DNA of 64,000 nucleotides, taken from the NCBI RefSeq assembly GCF_001426265.1, contig NZ_LMDG01000023.1:1-64000 (forward strand). Direction: 5' to 3'. Positions 47,624 to 58,864 of the stretch are shown one piece after another (position 1 is the stretch's first letter; each line of letters begins with the position of its first letter). The notes beneath the pieces were generated by a model that did not search any database, had not been told where the DNA came from, and worked only from the letters and a program-made list of their open reading frames with translations. The stretch is from Rhizobium sp. Root1220. GTDB lineage: Bacteria > Pseudomonadota > Alphaproteobacteria > Rhizobiales > Rhizobiaceae. A program made the translations under genes and the position numbers.

Positions 47624-48466
47624 TTAGCCGTCGGCCAAAAATGTCTGCTTCTGGATGCCCAATCCCTCGATGCCAAGTTCGACAACATCGCCGGCCTTGA
47701 GGAACCGCGGCGGCTTCATGCCCATTCCGACGCCGGGAGGCGTGCCGGTGGAGATTACATCACCCGGATGAAGCGACATGAACTGGCTGAGGTAGGAGAC
47801 GACGTGCGCGACGCCATAGACCATGGTCTTCGTCGAGCCGTTCTGCATAGTATCGCCGTTGACTTTCAGCCACATGCCGAGACTTTGCGGGTCGGCGACT
47901 TCGTCTTTCGTGACGAGCCACGGCCCGATCGGGCCGAACGTGTCGCAGGATTTGCCCTTAGTCCACTGACCTGAGCGCTCGGTCTGGAACGCGCGCTCCG
48001 ACACGTCATGCGACACGCAGTAGCCGGCGACATAGTCGAGCGCATCCGCTTCACTGACGTATTTTGCCGTCTTACCGATAACGACGCCAAGTTCCACTTC
48101 CCAGTCGGTCTTTTCCGAACCGCGCGGGATAAGCACATTGTCATTCGGACCGACGATGGCAGACGTCGCTTTCATGAAAATCACAGGCTCAGGCGGCACT
48201 GTCGCGCCGGTTTCGGCGGCGTGATCGGAGAAATTGAGGCCAATGCAAATCAGCTTGCCGGTGCCGGCGACGCAAGCACCGATGCGGCTTGGCGCAAGCT
48301 CCGGCAGGCTTTGAGGATCGAGCGCTTTGATCTTCGCAAGCCCGGCGGGCGAGATGGCATCACCGCCGATATCCGCGAAGTGGGCCGACAGGTCACGGAT
48401 CTTTCCGTCTTTGTCGAGAATGGCTGGTTTCTCGTGGCCTATCTGGCCTACGCGCATCAGCTTCAT
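47624..48466 (-). CDS. fumarylacetoacetate hydrolase family protein
   Basis: This 280-residue FAH-fold hydrolase/isomerase has metal ligands in DWEVELGVVIGK and VSHDVSERAFQ. The fold signatures CIGLNFSDHAAE, GKSCDTFGPIGPWLV and ISTGTPPGVGMG are all present. Family members act on acylpyruvates, 2-hydroxyhepta-2,4-diene-dioates or related aromatic-catabolism intermediates. The substrate cannot be inferred here because no catabolic genes are adjacent. It is divergent from a nitroreductase gene, with a dyad (48514-48531) in the gap. Confidence 0.9.
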   Translation of the reverse strand: MKLMRVGQIGHEKPAILDKDGKIRDLSAHFADIGGDAISPAGLAKIKALDPQSLPELAPSRIGACVAGTGKLICIGLNFSDHAAETGATVPPEPVIFMKATSAIVGPNDNVLIPRGSEKTDWEVELGVVIGKTAKYVSEADALDYVAGYCVSHDVSERAFQTERSGQWTKGKSCDTFGPIGPWLVTKDEVADPQSLGMWLKVNGDTMQNGSTKTMVYGVAHVVSYLSQFMSLHPGDVISTGTPPGVGMGMKPPRFLKAGDVVELGIEGLGIQKQTFLADG

Positions 48467-48807
48467 TGAATTTCCTCCTCAGCGGCATCAAATTCAATCA
48501 CCTATGAACGAATTATTCACCGGTGTGAATACGTGTTTTCGCCGAAGCAGTACGTCGGCGCCAGAAAATTCGCACCTCGCGCCTGATCCTTTCGGGCTGA
48601 ATTCCTCCCCCAACCGGTGACCTGCTTGCGAAACCAACTCACCGCCGCCGCGGGTTCCGGCTCGCAGTCTTCCAACGTGCAATCGAGGCAAAGAGATAGC
48701 TCCAAGGCAACTGGCGATATGCCTTGCGCTTTCTGCCTCCACGGCACACAGTTCCACGAAAAATTGACACCACCTCTCGAACAAGACAACGCAGGCCGAA
48801 AGAAACG
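48467..48807. promoter_or_regulatory. divergent gap between the FAH-family and nitroreductase genes
   Basis: This 341-bp stretch holds no convincing gene. Its main feature is the inverted repeat TATTCAC-CGGT-GTGAATA at 48514-48531, 48 bp upstream of the FAH-family ATG. The remainder is GC-rich leader toward the nitroreductase ATG at 48808. Confidence 0.45.
48514..48531. promoter_or_regulatory. perfect 7-bp-arm inverted repeat, operator candidate
   Basis: TATTCAC and GTGAATA flank a 4-bp centre (CGGT). The spacing and position in a divergent promoter region suit a dimeric repressor. No regulator gene is adjacent, so the cognate protein is unknown. Confidence 0.45.
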
Positions 48808-49401
48808 ATGACAAAAAGCAACAACCGTGAATCCGATTATTCGATCGATCCCATCTTCCTGGATCGCTGGTCGCCCCGTGCTTTTACCGGCGAAGTGATT
48901 GCCGAAGCAGACCTGCTCGCGGTGCTCGAAGCAGCGCATTGGGCGCCGTCCTCCGCCAATCAGCAGCCGTGGCGGTTCATCTATGCCCTGAACGGTTCCG
49001 AAGACTGGAACAAGTTCGTCAACCTGCTGGTGGACTCCAATCAGGAATGGGCGAGGAACGCGTCGGCCCTGCTGTTTGTCGTTTCCAAGGGGTTTAGCGG
49101 CGACTTCGCCGAGGGGCGGAAAAGTTATACGCATTCCTTCGATTCAGGGGCCGCCTGGGGTTATTTCGCTATGCAGGCCCGCATTTCTGGCTTCTATGCC
49201 CATGGCATGGGGGGGATCAAACACGACGAGATCCGGGAAGCCTTTGCTATACCGGAGGGCTACCGGGTCGAAGCCGGCATCGCTTTTGGTCGTCTTGCTG
49301 ACAAGGGCGTGCTGTCACTCCGCAATCAGGAGCGCGAATTTCCGAGCCAGCGCAAGTCGCTCTCCGACGTCGCATTCAAAGGCAAGTTCATCGCAGACTG
49401 A
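48808..49401 (+). CDS. nitroreductase family FMN-dependent oxidoreductase
   Basis: This 197-residue flavoprotein has the FMN-binding RWSPRAFTGE near the N-terminus and HWAPSSANQQPWRF. The later GMGGIKHDEIREAFAIPEGY and GIAFGRLADK blocks are typical of the NAD(P)H nitroreductase superfamily. ATG 48808 is chosen; an earlier in-frame ATG (48724) gives an arginine-rich extension not seen in the family. The physiological substrate is unknown. Confidence 0.9.
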   Translation: MTKSNNRESDYSIDPIFLDRWSPRAFTGEVIAEADLLAVLEAAHWAPSSANQQPWRFIYALNGSEDWNKFVNLLVDSNQEWARNASALLFVVSKGFSGDFAEGRKSYTHSFDSGAAWGYFAMQARISGFYAHGMGGIKHDEIREAFAIPEGYRVEAGIAFGRLADKGVLSLRNQEREFPSQRKSLSDVAFKGKFIAD

Positions 49402-49417
49402 TTGCCTAAACACAAAC

Positions 49418-49440
49418 GCTCCGGCGCGAAATGCCGGAGC
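49418..49440. terminator. stem-loop downstream of the nitroreductase gene
   Basis: GCTCCGGC/GCCGGAGC with a 7-nt loop starts 16 bases after the stop. The following T-run is weak, so it is a likely but not certain terminator. Confidence 0.55.
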
Positions 49441-49460
49441 TTCCAAAGAGACAGAACGCA

Positions 49461-49486
49461 CACTTGCGGCTCGTCAGGCGCAAGTG
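49461..49486 (-). terminator. stem-loop directly downstream of gyrB
   Basis: CACTTGCG/CGCAAGTG (8 bp, 10-nt loop) immediately follows the gyrB stop on the minus strand, with only a short T/C-rich tail. It could be a terminator or an RNA-stabilising 3' hairpin. Confidence 0.5.
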
Positions 49487-49487
49487 A

Positions 49488-51983
<2,496 letters not shown>

Positions 51984-52056
51984 TCACGGCAGAATATAGG
52001 GTTTTTGATCGAGGTTCCCAATGCCAGCGCCCTTAAGCTCGTCATAAAACAGGGGA

Positions 52057-52434
52057 TTATGACCGTTTTCCGTCCGCTTTTTCGCCATTTTCGAGGACTG
52101 CGGTGAGTTGCGACAGGATAGCAGGGTCGAGGTCACGAATGCGGCCAGCTAAAAGGTTTGCGAATGCCGTGTATTCGGCCGACAAACCAGACGTGTCAAT
52201 CACGATACGAGGGTCAGAAACGCGGGCGAGGAGGAAGAGTTCTTCGGCTTCGTCCCAGATGATGTTGAAGTAGCCGGCAATGCGCTGAAGAAGATCAAAG
52301 GTTGGCAGACCGCGTTTTCCATGTTCGAGAGCCGATAGATAGGCGGGCGACACGTTGAGGGCTGCCGCCATCTGCTTCTGCGTCACGCCCTTGCGCTCGC
52401 GCAGCTTTCGAACCGCTTGACCGAATGGGGTCAT
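52057..52434 (-). CDS. XRE-family helix-turn-helix regulator
   Basis: This small 125-residue protein has a Cro/C1-type HTH at residues 5-60 (VRKLRERKGVTQKQMAAALN, VSPAYLSALEHGKRG). A roughly 60-residue C-terminal part with no known domain follows (RIRDLDPAILSQLTAVLEN). It overlaps the upstream Smr gene by 4 bases, so it is expressed with mltA and smr. The regulated genes are unknown. Confidence 0.88.
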   Translation of the reverse strand: MTPFGQAVRKLRERKGVTQKQMAAALNVSPAYLSALEHGKRGLPTFDLLQRIAGYFNIIWDEAEELFLLARVSDPRIVIDTSGLSAEYTAFANLLAGRIRDLDPAILSQLTAVLENGEKADGKRS

Positions 52435-52997
52435 GCCCTTTCTCCATGACGGCGTGAAAGGCGGACATAGAGCGCTCCTTCACCTCCGTGGTGCTGCGCC
52501 GCGGTTTCGTACGATGATATCAGGAAACGAAATTCCGCTTTTGAGAACCACATGGGCACAGCACGCTTGAGCGCGCCTTCGCTGCCGAGCGAACTGCCCT
52601 TCCCCGTTATCACCAATACGTGCCTCATGCCGCGATCATGAGCCCGCATCAAAAACTCCAACAGCATGATATGGGCTTCACTCTGTACAAGCCCGTGCAG
52701 GTCTATGCGTGCCTCCAGCGCCAGACGACCTTTCGCGATCTTGCGCTTGACCGGGCGTTCGAACGGATGGTGCACACCCGATGGCGCTCTGGGTGTGGCC
52801 GGCACGACCGTTTGGAATATCACTTCGGACCCCGATTTTGGGGCGGCAACCTTGTCTATCTCCGCCTGCTCCGCTGCCAAAAAGATATCAAGTTCAGTCA
52901 GTTGCCCCTGCTTTCCCTGCATCGGTCGCGTGCTCCGCGCCACCTTCCCCCAGAGGACGCGCTCGTCCGTGCTGAGCTTGCGGTCCTTCGCCATCAA
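52431..52997 (-). CDS. Smr/MutS2-domain endonuclease-like protein
   Basis: This 188-residue protein has a C-terminal Smr domain with the two hallmark motifs, RIDLHGLVQSEAH and HVLVITGKGSSLGSEG. The latter is the nucleic-acid-nicking loop TGKG. The N-terminal half is charged and unstructured. Small Smr proteins cleave RNA or DNA; the target here is unknown. It overlaps both neighbours by 4 bases (ATGA), forming a mltA-smr-xre unit. Confidence 0.92.
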   Translation of the reverse strand: MMAKDRKLSTDERVLWGKVARSTRPMQGKQGQLTELDIFLAAEQAEIDKVAAPKSGSEVIFQTVVPATPRAPSGVHHPFERPVKRKIAKGRLALEARIDLHGLVQSEAHIMLLEFLMRAHDRGMRHVLVITGKGSSLGSEGALKRAVPMWFSKAEFRFLISSYETAAQHHGGEGALYVRLSRRHGERA

Positions 52998-54112
52998 ATG
53001 AACCTCGTCGCGACGTCTTTCGGGAGAAGGATCGTGAAATCGGCGTCATGGCGCACGGTTCCCGCATCATCGCCGGCCTCGTCACCGGATCCGGTAAAGA
53101 TGTCTCCCCTCGCGGGACCGACAATCGCGGATCCCGTATCGAGGGCCAGCATCAGCCGCCGGAATGGCTTCCCGTCATCGAGGTGAACAAGACTGTCCGA
53201 GCGAACGAAGAACGGCGTGCCAAAAGTATGGATGAGACGGTCAACGGCCAGCGAGCGACCGGCGATCAACGGCACCTTGGCGGCTGCAACGGGGCCTTTG
53301 TCGAGGTTGCCGGGTAACATTTCACGGAAAAAAATATAAGATCGATTGTGCCAGAGAACCTCATCGATGCTGTCCGGGTGGGCGTTCAACCACCGTCGGA
53401 TCGTCTGCATCGAGATCTCCGACCGGTCGATTTCGCCGCGATCGATCAGCAGCTTGCCTATGGCCGAAAAGGCGTGGCCCGCCTTCGCAGCATAGGTAAT
53501 GCGTCCAACGGTCCCGTCCGGATAACGCAAGCGTGCAGCGCCCTGGACGTGCACAAAGAAGACATCGACCTTCGATTTGGCCCAGGCGATCTCCAATTCC
53601 CGGCCGGCGAGCGCACCTTCGTCGATCTCGCGTCGATCAGGATAGGCACCGATCTGGCCGTCGCGGAGTTGACCGAACGCGTAGTCCGCCGTCAATGCCG
53701 AGGGTCGATTGCCGTCATCGAGATCGATCAGATCATCGGGCCGGCGATAGAAGGGAAAACGGTAGAGGCCATCTGCCTCGGCCGATACAGCAATTTCCGG
53801 CTCGTAGAAGGCTGTAACGAAGCCCTGATGTCCATCAGCACGCTGAACGCGGAAGGGTCGACAGTGCTCCTGAAAGAATTGGCGGGCATCGGCCGCCGTC
53901 GATGGCTTGACGTCGCGCGCTGCCCTGAGCAGCGGAAGGAGGTCCTCCACAGTCAACCCGAGTGAACCGGTTCGATATGGCTTGATCATCTCGATCTGCC
54001 GAAGGCAGGCTGCCATCGCTTCAAAAAGGCTGGAAGGATCATCATCCATCCAGCCTTCCAATTTATCGAAATTTATCGCTTGAAGCGCAAAGCCCCGCAC
54101 ATCGTCACTCAT
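52994..54112 (-). CDS. mltA: MltA-family lytic murein transglycosylase
   Basis: This 372-residue protein matches MltA and its 3D domain. Visible blocks are GFVTAFYEPEIAVSA, the central AWAKSKVDVFFVHVQGAARLRYPDG and GRITYAAKAGHAFSAIGKLLI. The C-terminal 3D domain has LMLALDTGSAIVGPARGDIFTGSGDEAG, with the Asp residues needed for catalysis. ATG 54112 (GGAAC upstream, overlapping the Tim44-like gene) gives no recognisable signal peptide or lipobox, nor does the longer start at 54187. It is co-transcribed with smr and xre. Confidence 0.92.
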   Translation of the reverse strand: MSDDVRGFALQAINFDKLEGWMDDDPSSLFEAMAACLRQIEMIKPYRTGSLGLTVEDLLPLLRAARDVKPSTAADARQFFQEHCRPFRVQRADGHQGFVTAFYEPEIAVSAEADGLYRFPFYRRPDDLIDLDDGNRPSALTADYAFGQLRDGQIGAYPDRREIDEGALAGRELEIAWAKSKVDVFFVHVQGAARLRYPDGTVGRITYAAKAGHAFSAIGKLLIDRGEIDRSEISMQTIRRWLNAHPDSIDEVLWHNRSYIFFREMLPGNLDKGPVAAAKVPLIAGRSLAVDRLIHTFGTPFFVRSDSLVHLDDGKPFRRLMLALDTGSAIVGPARGDIFTGSGDEAGDDAGTVRHDADFTILLPKDVATRFI

Positions 54113-54806
54113 GTTCCGATTCTGTGGCCACGAGTTTCCAGTTCGGATCGCGCGAGCGTGTGTCACGGGCAAAAGTCCAGAGGTCATTGACCTCAGCTAC
54201 GTTTTCCGCATCGCCATCTATCAGCTTGTCGGCCTTGTCGTAGGTCGCAGAAATCAGTTGGCTGATAATCCGGACCGTAATCTGGCCTTCGCTGCCCTTG
54301 ATCTCTGCATTTGTGATTTCGGCCTTGTCGATACCAACAAAGGTCGATTTCACTTTCTCGCCCTTGGCCTCACGATCGGAGATGGCAGCATCGAAACCAT
54401 CGTAAACCTCGCGTGATAGCAAGCTTTTCAGGGCCTTCCGGTCACCGTCAGCAAAGGCCATGACGATCATTTCATAGGCCATACGGGCGCCGTCGACGAA
54501 TTCCTTTGGACTGAACGAGGAATCTGCCTTGTTCATCTCGCGCAGCGATGCGTTGAGGGATGTGCCAACCGGCGCGAACGCATCGATCGCCGCAAAGCGA
54601 TCTTCCTCTACGGCAGTGTCACGACGCGGAAGTGTTACCACCTTGCTGGCGTCCGGCGTGTCCGCTCCCGCAGCATCGCGCGGCGTATAGAGGTCGCGCG
54701 GCGGCTTTTCATTTCCTGTGCGACGACCAAGAACGTTGCGCAGCTGGAAAAAAATCAGCACTGCCGCCACGAGAAAAAACAATGTGATGAAGTCGTTTGA
54801 ACCCAT
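54105..54806 (-). CDS. Tim44/TimA-like membrane-anchored protein
   Basis: The protein is about 233 residues and starts MGSNDFITLFFLVAAVLIFFQLRNVLG, a single N-terminal transmembrane helix. A linker and a C-terminal Tim44 domain follow (KEFVDGARMAYEMIVMAFADGD, YDGFDAAISDREAKGE, VNDLWTFARDTRSRDPNWKLV). Tim44 in mitochondria tethers the import motor; bacterial homologues are common in alphaproteobacteria with no firm role. It is divergent from fxsA and overlaps mltA by 8 bases. Confidence 0.9.
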   Translation of the reverse strand: MGSNDFITLFFLVAAVLIFFQLRNVLGRRTGNEKPPRDLYTPRDAAGADTPDASKVVTLPRRDTAVEEDRFAAIDAFAPVGTSLNASLREMNKADSSFSPKEFVDGARMAYEMIVMAFADGDRKALKSLLSREVYDGFDAAISDREAKGEKVKSTFVGIDKAEITNAEIKGSEGQITVRIISQLISATYDKADKLIDGDAENVAEVNDLWTFARDTRSRDPNWKLVATESEHE

Positions 54807-54933
54807 ATCCCGCCGCAATCGCTGTTAGCATCCCTGATTTGTACTCCCATATAGTCTTCATAGACAGATGATTCAAATGGCTCAGCGAGTGTAGCTTGCT
54901 ACAATCGATTTCGACGAATCCCGGAAGGATACG

Positions 54934-55437
54934 ATGCCCCTTAAAATCTTACCCGCTTTCCTGCTACTATTACCGCTCGGCGAGATTGCCGGCTTTGTGC
55001 TGGTCGGACGGGCACTCGGACTCTGGCCGACCCTGGCACTGGTCATGCTGAGCTTTATCTTCGGGATGGCGCTGCTGAAGCGCCAGGGTATAGGCATACT
55101 GCGTCGCATGTCGGCAGAGGGACGAACCGGGGCAATGCCTGGCCGTGAGTTGCTGCGTCCGGCGATGCTCGTTATCGCCTCGCTGTTGCTCATCGTCCCG
55201 GGGTTCATCACGGATATATTGGCCATTCTCATTTTTATTCCGGCCGTGCGCGATCTCGCCTGGAAGTATATCAGCCGACGATTCGTCGTCGTTGGCCAGC
55301 CCAAGGGGTTCAGCGGATCGTCACAGCGCTCCGACCGTGGGAGTCCCGATATAAAGGTCGTTGATCTGGACGAGGAGGACTACCGGCGCACATCCGACGG
55401 CAAATCTCCGTGGTCCGGCAAAAACCTTGGAGAATAA
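54934..55437 (+). CDS. fxsA: FxsA-family membrane protein
   Basis: This 167-residue membrane protein has three or four hydrophobic helices (ILPAFLLLLPLGEIAGFVLVG, LALVMLSFIFGMALL, AMLVIASLLLIVPGFITDILAILIFI) and a polar C-terminal tail. The PGFITD motif is characteristic. E. coli FxsA relieves F-exclusion of phage T7, but its normal role is unknown. GGAAGGA lies upstream of the ATG. It is divergent from the Tim44-like gene and upstream of secB. Confidence 0.92.
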   Translation: MPLKILPAFLLLLPLGEIAGFVLVGRALGLWPTLALVMLSFIFGMALLKRQGIGILRRMSAEGRTGAMPGRELLRPAMLVIASLLLIVPGFITDILAILIFIPAVRDLAWKYISRRFVVVGQPKGFSGSSQRSDRGSPDIKVVDLDEEDYRRTSDGKSPWSGKNLGE

Positions 55438-55535
55438 GGGGTGACCTCCCTTGCGACGGCAGGGGCTCAGGGTTGTAACACTACCCTCGAAATGATAGAT
55501 GCCGCATCTATCCAAAGCCTCTCGAGGAAAAGCCA

Positions 55536-56012
55536 ATGGCCAACGAAGACAGCAATAACGGTGCGACGAGCCCGAGCCTAACCATCCTTGCCCAGTACAC
55601 GAAGGATCTTTCCTTTGAAAACCCGGGAGCTCCGCGTTCGTTGCAGGCTCGTGACAAGGCTCCGGCCATCAATATCAACGTCAATGTCAACGCCAATCCG
55701 CTTTCCGACACGGACTTCGACGTGGTTCTTTCGCTCAACGCCGAAGCCAAGGACGACGACAAGACGGTTTTTCATACCGAGCTTGTCTATGGCGGTGTTT
55801 TCCGGATCGCCGGCTTCCCGCAGGAGCACATGCTACCGGTTCTCTTCATCGAGTGCCCGCGCATGTTGTTCCCGTTTGCGCGCCAGATCATTGCCGACGT
55901 CACCCGCAATGGAGGTTTTCCGCCGCTGATGATCGATCCGATCGACTTTTCCCAGATGTTCGCGCAGCGCGTTGCCGAAGAGCAGACTCGCGCCAAGGTT
56001 CAGGCAAACTGA
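55536..56012 (+). CDS. secB: protein-export chaperone SecB
   Basis: This 158-residue tetrameric chaperone delivers precursors to SecA. Signature segments are [40 protein letters not shown] and [25 protein letters not shown] (written here as two overlapping parts of the conserved block). The C-terminal tail is short, as in other alphaproteobacteria. A terminator follows. Confidence 0.96.
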   Translation: MANEDSNNGATSPSLTILAQYTKDLSFENPGAPRSLQARDKAPAININVNVNANPLSDTDFDVVLSLNAEAKDDDKTVFHTELVYGGVFRIAGFPQEHMLPVLFIECPRMLFPFARQIIADVTRNGGFPPLMIDPIDFSQMFAQRVAEEQTRAKVQAN

Positions 56013-56038
56013 ACCAATATCCTTGTGAGTGAGATTCG

Positions 56039-56067
56039 ATGCCCGGGACAAGCCCGGGCATTTTCAA
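56039..56067 (+). terminator. rho-independent terminator of secB
   Basis: ATGCCCGGG/CCCGGGCAT with a 5-nt loop is followed by TTTTCAATTT on the plus strand. It lies between secB and the convergent dnaQ stop. Confidence 0.9.
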
Positions 56068-56774
56068 TTTGGCAGATCGTATTTTGCCCAGATACTCTTT
56101 TGACCAAGTTTCGCGATCAGCGCGTCATGGGCTTGCTGCTCTTCGCCGCTCAGACGCGCCGCAAGTTGCCGCGGTCGTGTGATCGTGCCAACGATGATCT
56201 CCTCGATTGCCGTTTCCTGCCCGTTTGAATTGCTCGATGCCACGCCAAGGCCAAGGGCTGCCTGGCGCCCCCCGATCATTTCGATGTAAACGTCCGCAAG
56301 CAGCTCGGAATCGAGAAGCGCACCATGCTTTGCCCGGTGTGAGTTGTCGATACCATATCGACGGCAGAGCGCGTCGAGTGAATTGGGACCCATGGGGTGC
56401 TTGCGGCGCGCCATGGAGAGGGTATCCGTTACACGCTCGGGAAGAATTGGCGGAAGCCCAATTCTCGCAAACTCGGCGTTCATAAAGCCCATGTCGAAGG
56501 TGGCGTTGTGTGCGATCCACTTGGCGTCGCCGAAGAAATCAAGAATTTGCTGCGCGAGATCCGCAAAGAGTGGCTTGTCCTTCAAAAACTCATCTGTGAT
56601 GCCGTGCACAGCGAGCGCATCGGGGTGGACTTTCTGGTTCGATGGATTGACGTAGAGATGGATCGTCCGTCCGGTTGGGAAATGGTTGTCCAACTCGATG
56701 CCGCCAATCTCAATGATGCGGTCCACGCGATTGTCCAAACCCGTGGTTTCCGTATCAAAAATGATCTCACGCAT
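56064..56774 (-). CDS. dnaQ: DNA polymerase III epsilon subunit
   Basis: DnaQ is the proofreading 3'-5' exonuclease, 236 residues. ExoI is IIFDTETTGLD, ExoII is IAHNATFDMGFMNAEF, and ExoIII ends in HRAKHGALLDSELLADVY with the catalytic His/Asp. The C-terminal tail that binds the alpha subunit follows. It overlaps the coaE end by 8 bases in a minus-strand run from the origin. Confidence 0.96.
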   Translation of the reverse strand: MREIIFDTETTGLDNRVDRIIEIGGIELDNHFPTGRTIHLYVNPSNQKVHPDALAVHGITDEFLKDKPLFADLAQQILDFFGDAKWIAHNATFDMGFMNAEFARIGLPPILPERVTDTLSMARRKHPMGPNSLDALCRRYGIDNSHRAKHGALLDSELLADVYIEMIGGRQAALGLGVASSNSNGQETAIEEIIVGTITRPRQLAARLSGEEQQAHDALIAKLGQKSIWAKYDLPN

Positions 56775-57378
56775 TCAGAAAATCTCCACTGGCGAGCCGC
56801 CGCTTCAGGTCTGCTACGATTTCAGCGACTCGCTCTCTGGCCGTCTCGATGCTGTGACCGGTATCAATCAGATAATCGGCTCTCGCACGTTTTTCCGCAT
56901 CGGGCGTTTGACGCGCGAGAATCATATTGAATTTTTCCTCCGTCATGTTGGGCCGCGCAAGTACCCGCCGACGCTGAATCTGTGGATCGCAGCTTACAAC
57001 GACAACGACATCGACTCTTTCTTGGGCTCCTGTCTCGAACAGCAGGGGGATATCGAGCAGAACCATCTCCGCGCCGCGGCTCTCCTCGCGAGCAACAAAC
57101 TCGGCCTCACGTCTTCGCACTAGGGGGTGAACGATTTCCTCGAGGCGCTTGAAACCCTCCGGCCGAAGAGCCAGCTGGCGTCCGAGCTCCTGTCGGTCCA
57201 CCGCCCCAGCCTTTAGGGTACCGGGAAATACAGCATCGACGAGCGGTGCCGCCTCACCCGCATAAAGGTCATGGACGATCGCATCGGAATCGCTGACCGG
57301 AATCCCGGCTTCCGCAAACAGCCGTGTCATGGTCGATTTTCCCATGCCGATAGAGCCTGTCAGCCCGATCCTCAACAT
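56767..57378 (-). CDS. coaE: dephospho-CoA kinase
   Basis: CoaE catalyses the last step of CoA synthesis. It is 203 residues. The P-loop is RIGLTGSIGMGKSTMTRLF, with VSDSDAIVHDLY and the lid block LLDIPLLFETGAQERVD. Its start overlaps the aroE stop by one base; coaE-dnaQ adjacency is conserved in alphaproteobacteria. Confidence 0.95.
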   Translation of the reverse strand: MLRIGLTGSIGMGKSTMTRLFAEAGIPVSDSDAIVHDLYAGEAAPLVDAVFPGTLKAGAVDRQELGRQLALRPEGFKRLEEIVHPLVRRREAEFVAREESRGAEMVLLDIPLLFETGAQERVDVVVVVSCDPQIQRRRVLARPNMTEEKFNMILARQTPDAEKRARADYLIDTGHSIETARERVAEIVADLKRRLASGDFLNA

Positions 57379-58235
57379 CAGTGTCGTTCCATATCAGCGA
57401 TAACCGCCGCACGCAGCGTCTCATCGACGGCCGGCCGATATCCGAACCATTTCTCGAAGCCTGGAACCGCCTGGTGCAACAGCATGCCTAGTCCGTCCAC
57501 GATAGAAAACCCTTGTGCTTCGGCCTGGGCAAGTATCGGCGTCTTAAGAGGCACATAGACAATATCGGTGACGACGGCGCTGTCAGCTAGCGGCGTAAAG
57601 TCTATCCGTGGTGCTTCGTCGCCGTCCATCCCAAGGGACGTCGTATTGATGAACAGGCCCGCGCCTTTCATTATCTCCGGAAGTGATGACATTGGATGAG
57701 CATGCACCTTGGGGCCGAAGCGGTCGGCAAGTTCATGCGCCCGTTCAATCGTTCGGTTGACGATGTGGATCTCATCCAGCCCACGGTCCCGAACTGCTTG
57801 AATCACCGCACGGCTGGCGCCGCCGGCGCCAAGAATGATGGCAGATCGGACCTTGTCCCAACCGGGACGGCGCTCATCCAGATTGGCCGTGAAGCCGCGG
57901 CCGTCGGTATTCGTCGCTCGAAGCCTGCCGTCCTCGAGCCAAAGCGTGTTCGACGCACCAAGCTCCTCGGAAAGTTCATCCGGTTGATCGGCCAGCCTGA
58001 AAGCCATTTCCTTGTGCGGAATCGTGACATTGCCTCCGACGAACCCTGAATCGCCGCTCTTCAATGCCTGGATGAATGCGGGGAACTCGGCCGGCGTCAC
58101 CTCATGCGCGCCATAACTGCCTGGAAGATCGAGTGCTTTCAGCCAGTGGCCATGGATCAGCGGTGAACGCGAATGCTTGATCGGGAAGCCGGTAACAAAC
58201 GCGCGCGGTCCCAATGTTTCACGTGAATCATCCAT
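57378..58235 (-). CDS. aroE: shikimate dehydrogenase
   Basis: AroE reduces 3-dehydroshikimate with NADPH. It is 285 residues from ATG 58235, or 289 from a GTG at 58247 that has the better GGGAG site. Substrate residues are in [19 protein letters not shown] and [13 protein letters not shown]; the NADP fold is [15 protein letters not shown] and IVNRTIERA. The first 8 codons encode, on the opposite strand, the parS-like sequence at 58215-58230. The start lies inside the end of maf. Confidence 0.95.
   Translation of the reverse strand: MDDSRETLGPRAFVTGFPIKHSRSPLIHGHWLKALDLPGSYGAHEVTPAEFPAFIQALKSGDSGFVGGNVTIPHKEMAFRLADQPDELSEELGASNTLWLEDGRLRATNTDGRGFTANLDERRPGWDKVRSAIILGAGGASRAVIQAVRDRGLDEIHIVNRTIERAHELADRFGPKVHAHPMSSLPEIMKGAGLFINTTSLGMDGDEAPRIDFTPLADSAVVTDIVYVPLKTPILAQAEAQGFSIVDGLGMLLHQAVPGFEKWFGYRPAVDETLRAAVIADMERH
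58215..58230. promoter_or_regulatory. parS-like ParB-binding site (15/16)
   Basis: TGTTTCACGTGAATCA differs from the parS consensus TGTTTCACGTGAAACA at one base. It sits in the aroE/maf junction, 1.46 kb from the left edge of the predicted origin. Intragenic parS sites close to oriC are normal. Its functional status is inferred, not shown. Confidence 0.65.
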
Positions 58236-58827
58236 CGATGGCACCAAGCTCCCTCAGTTTTTGCAGCAATGGCAACATGGGCAATCCCAGGATTGTAAAA
58301 TAGTCGCCGTCAATTCTCGAGAATAACTGCAATCCCTCGCCTTCCAGCTGGTAGGCACCGACGCTGGCCAGGGCTTTTGCTCCCACCCGGTTCAGATGCC
58401 GATGAATGAAATCGTCACTTAGGGGGCGCATCGTCAATTCCGCATGCGATACGTGCTCCCAGACGATATCGCCGTCACGCGCGAGAGCGACGGCGCTGTT
58501 TAGCCGGTGCGTCTTGTCCGACAGCGCCCGAAGATGGTTTCCCGCATCGGCCATATCCCTGGGCTTATGGAAAGTACGATCCGCCAGCGACATCGTTTGG
58601 TCGGAGCCAATCACCAAATGGCCTGCAAAGCGATCACTGACTTCCTTTGCCTTCGCTTTCGCGAGAACAAGTGCAACAGCGTCTGGCGTAGCCCCGTCCC
58701 TCTCCAGGGGAGCTTCGATCGCCCGTTCATCGATGACGGCAGGTTCGGAGTCGAACACAAGCCCTGCATTCTCCATCAGCATCCGGCGAAACGGGCTCGA
58801 CGATGCGAGCAGGAGTTTTGGTGTCAT
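58228..58827 (-). CDS. maf: Maf-like nucleotide pyrophosphatase
   Basis: This 199-residue Maf/HAM1-type nucleoside triphosphate pyrophosphatase hydrolyses non-canonical or modified nucleotides. It begins [19 protein letters not shown] and has [16 protein letters not shown] and the C-terminal [18 protein letters not shown] 58827 with GAGG five bases away is chosen; an in-frame ATG at 58890 lies inside the neighbouring gene. It runs between the kinase/pyrophosphorylase gene and aroE. Confidence 0.93.
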   Translation of the reverse strand: MTPKLLLASSSPFRRMLMENAGLVFDSEPAVIDERAIEAPLERDGATPDAVALVLAKAKAKEVSDRFAGHLVIGSDQTMSLADRTFHKPRDMADAGNHLRALSDKTHRLNSAVALARDGDIVWEHVSHAELTMRPLSDDFIHRHLNRVGAKALASVGAYQLEGEGLQLFSRIDGDYFTILGLPMLPLLQKLRELGAIDG

Positions 58828-58864
58828 CGAGACCTCGCGGGCGTATAGTTGTAGTTGCCAGCGC

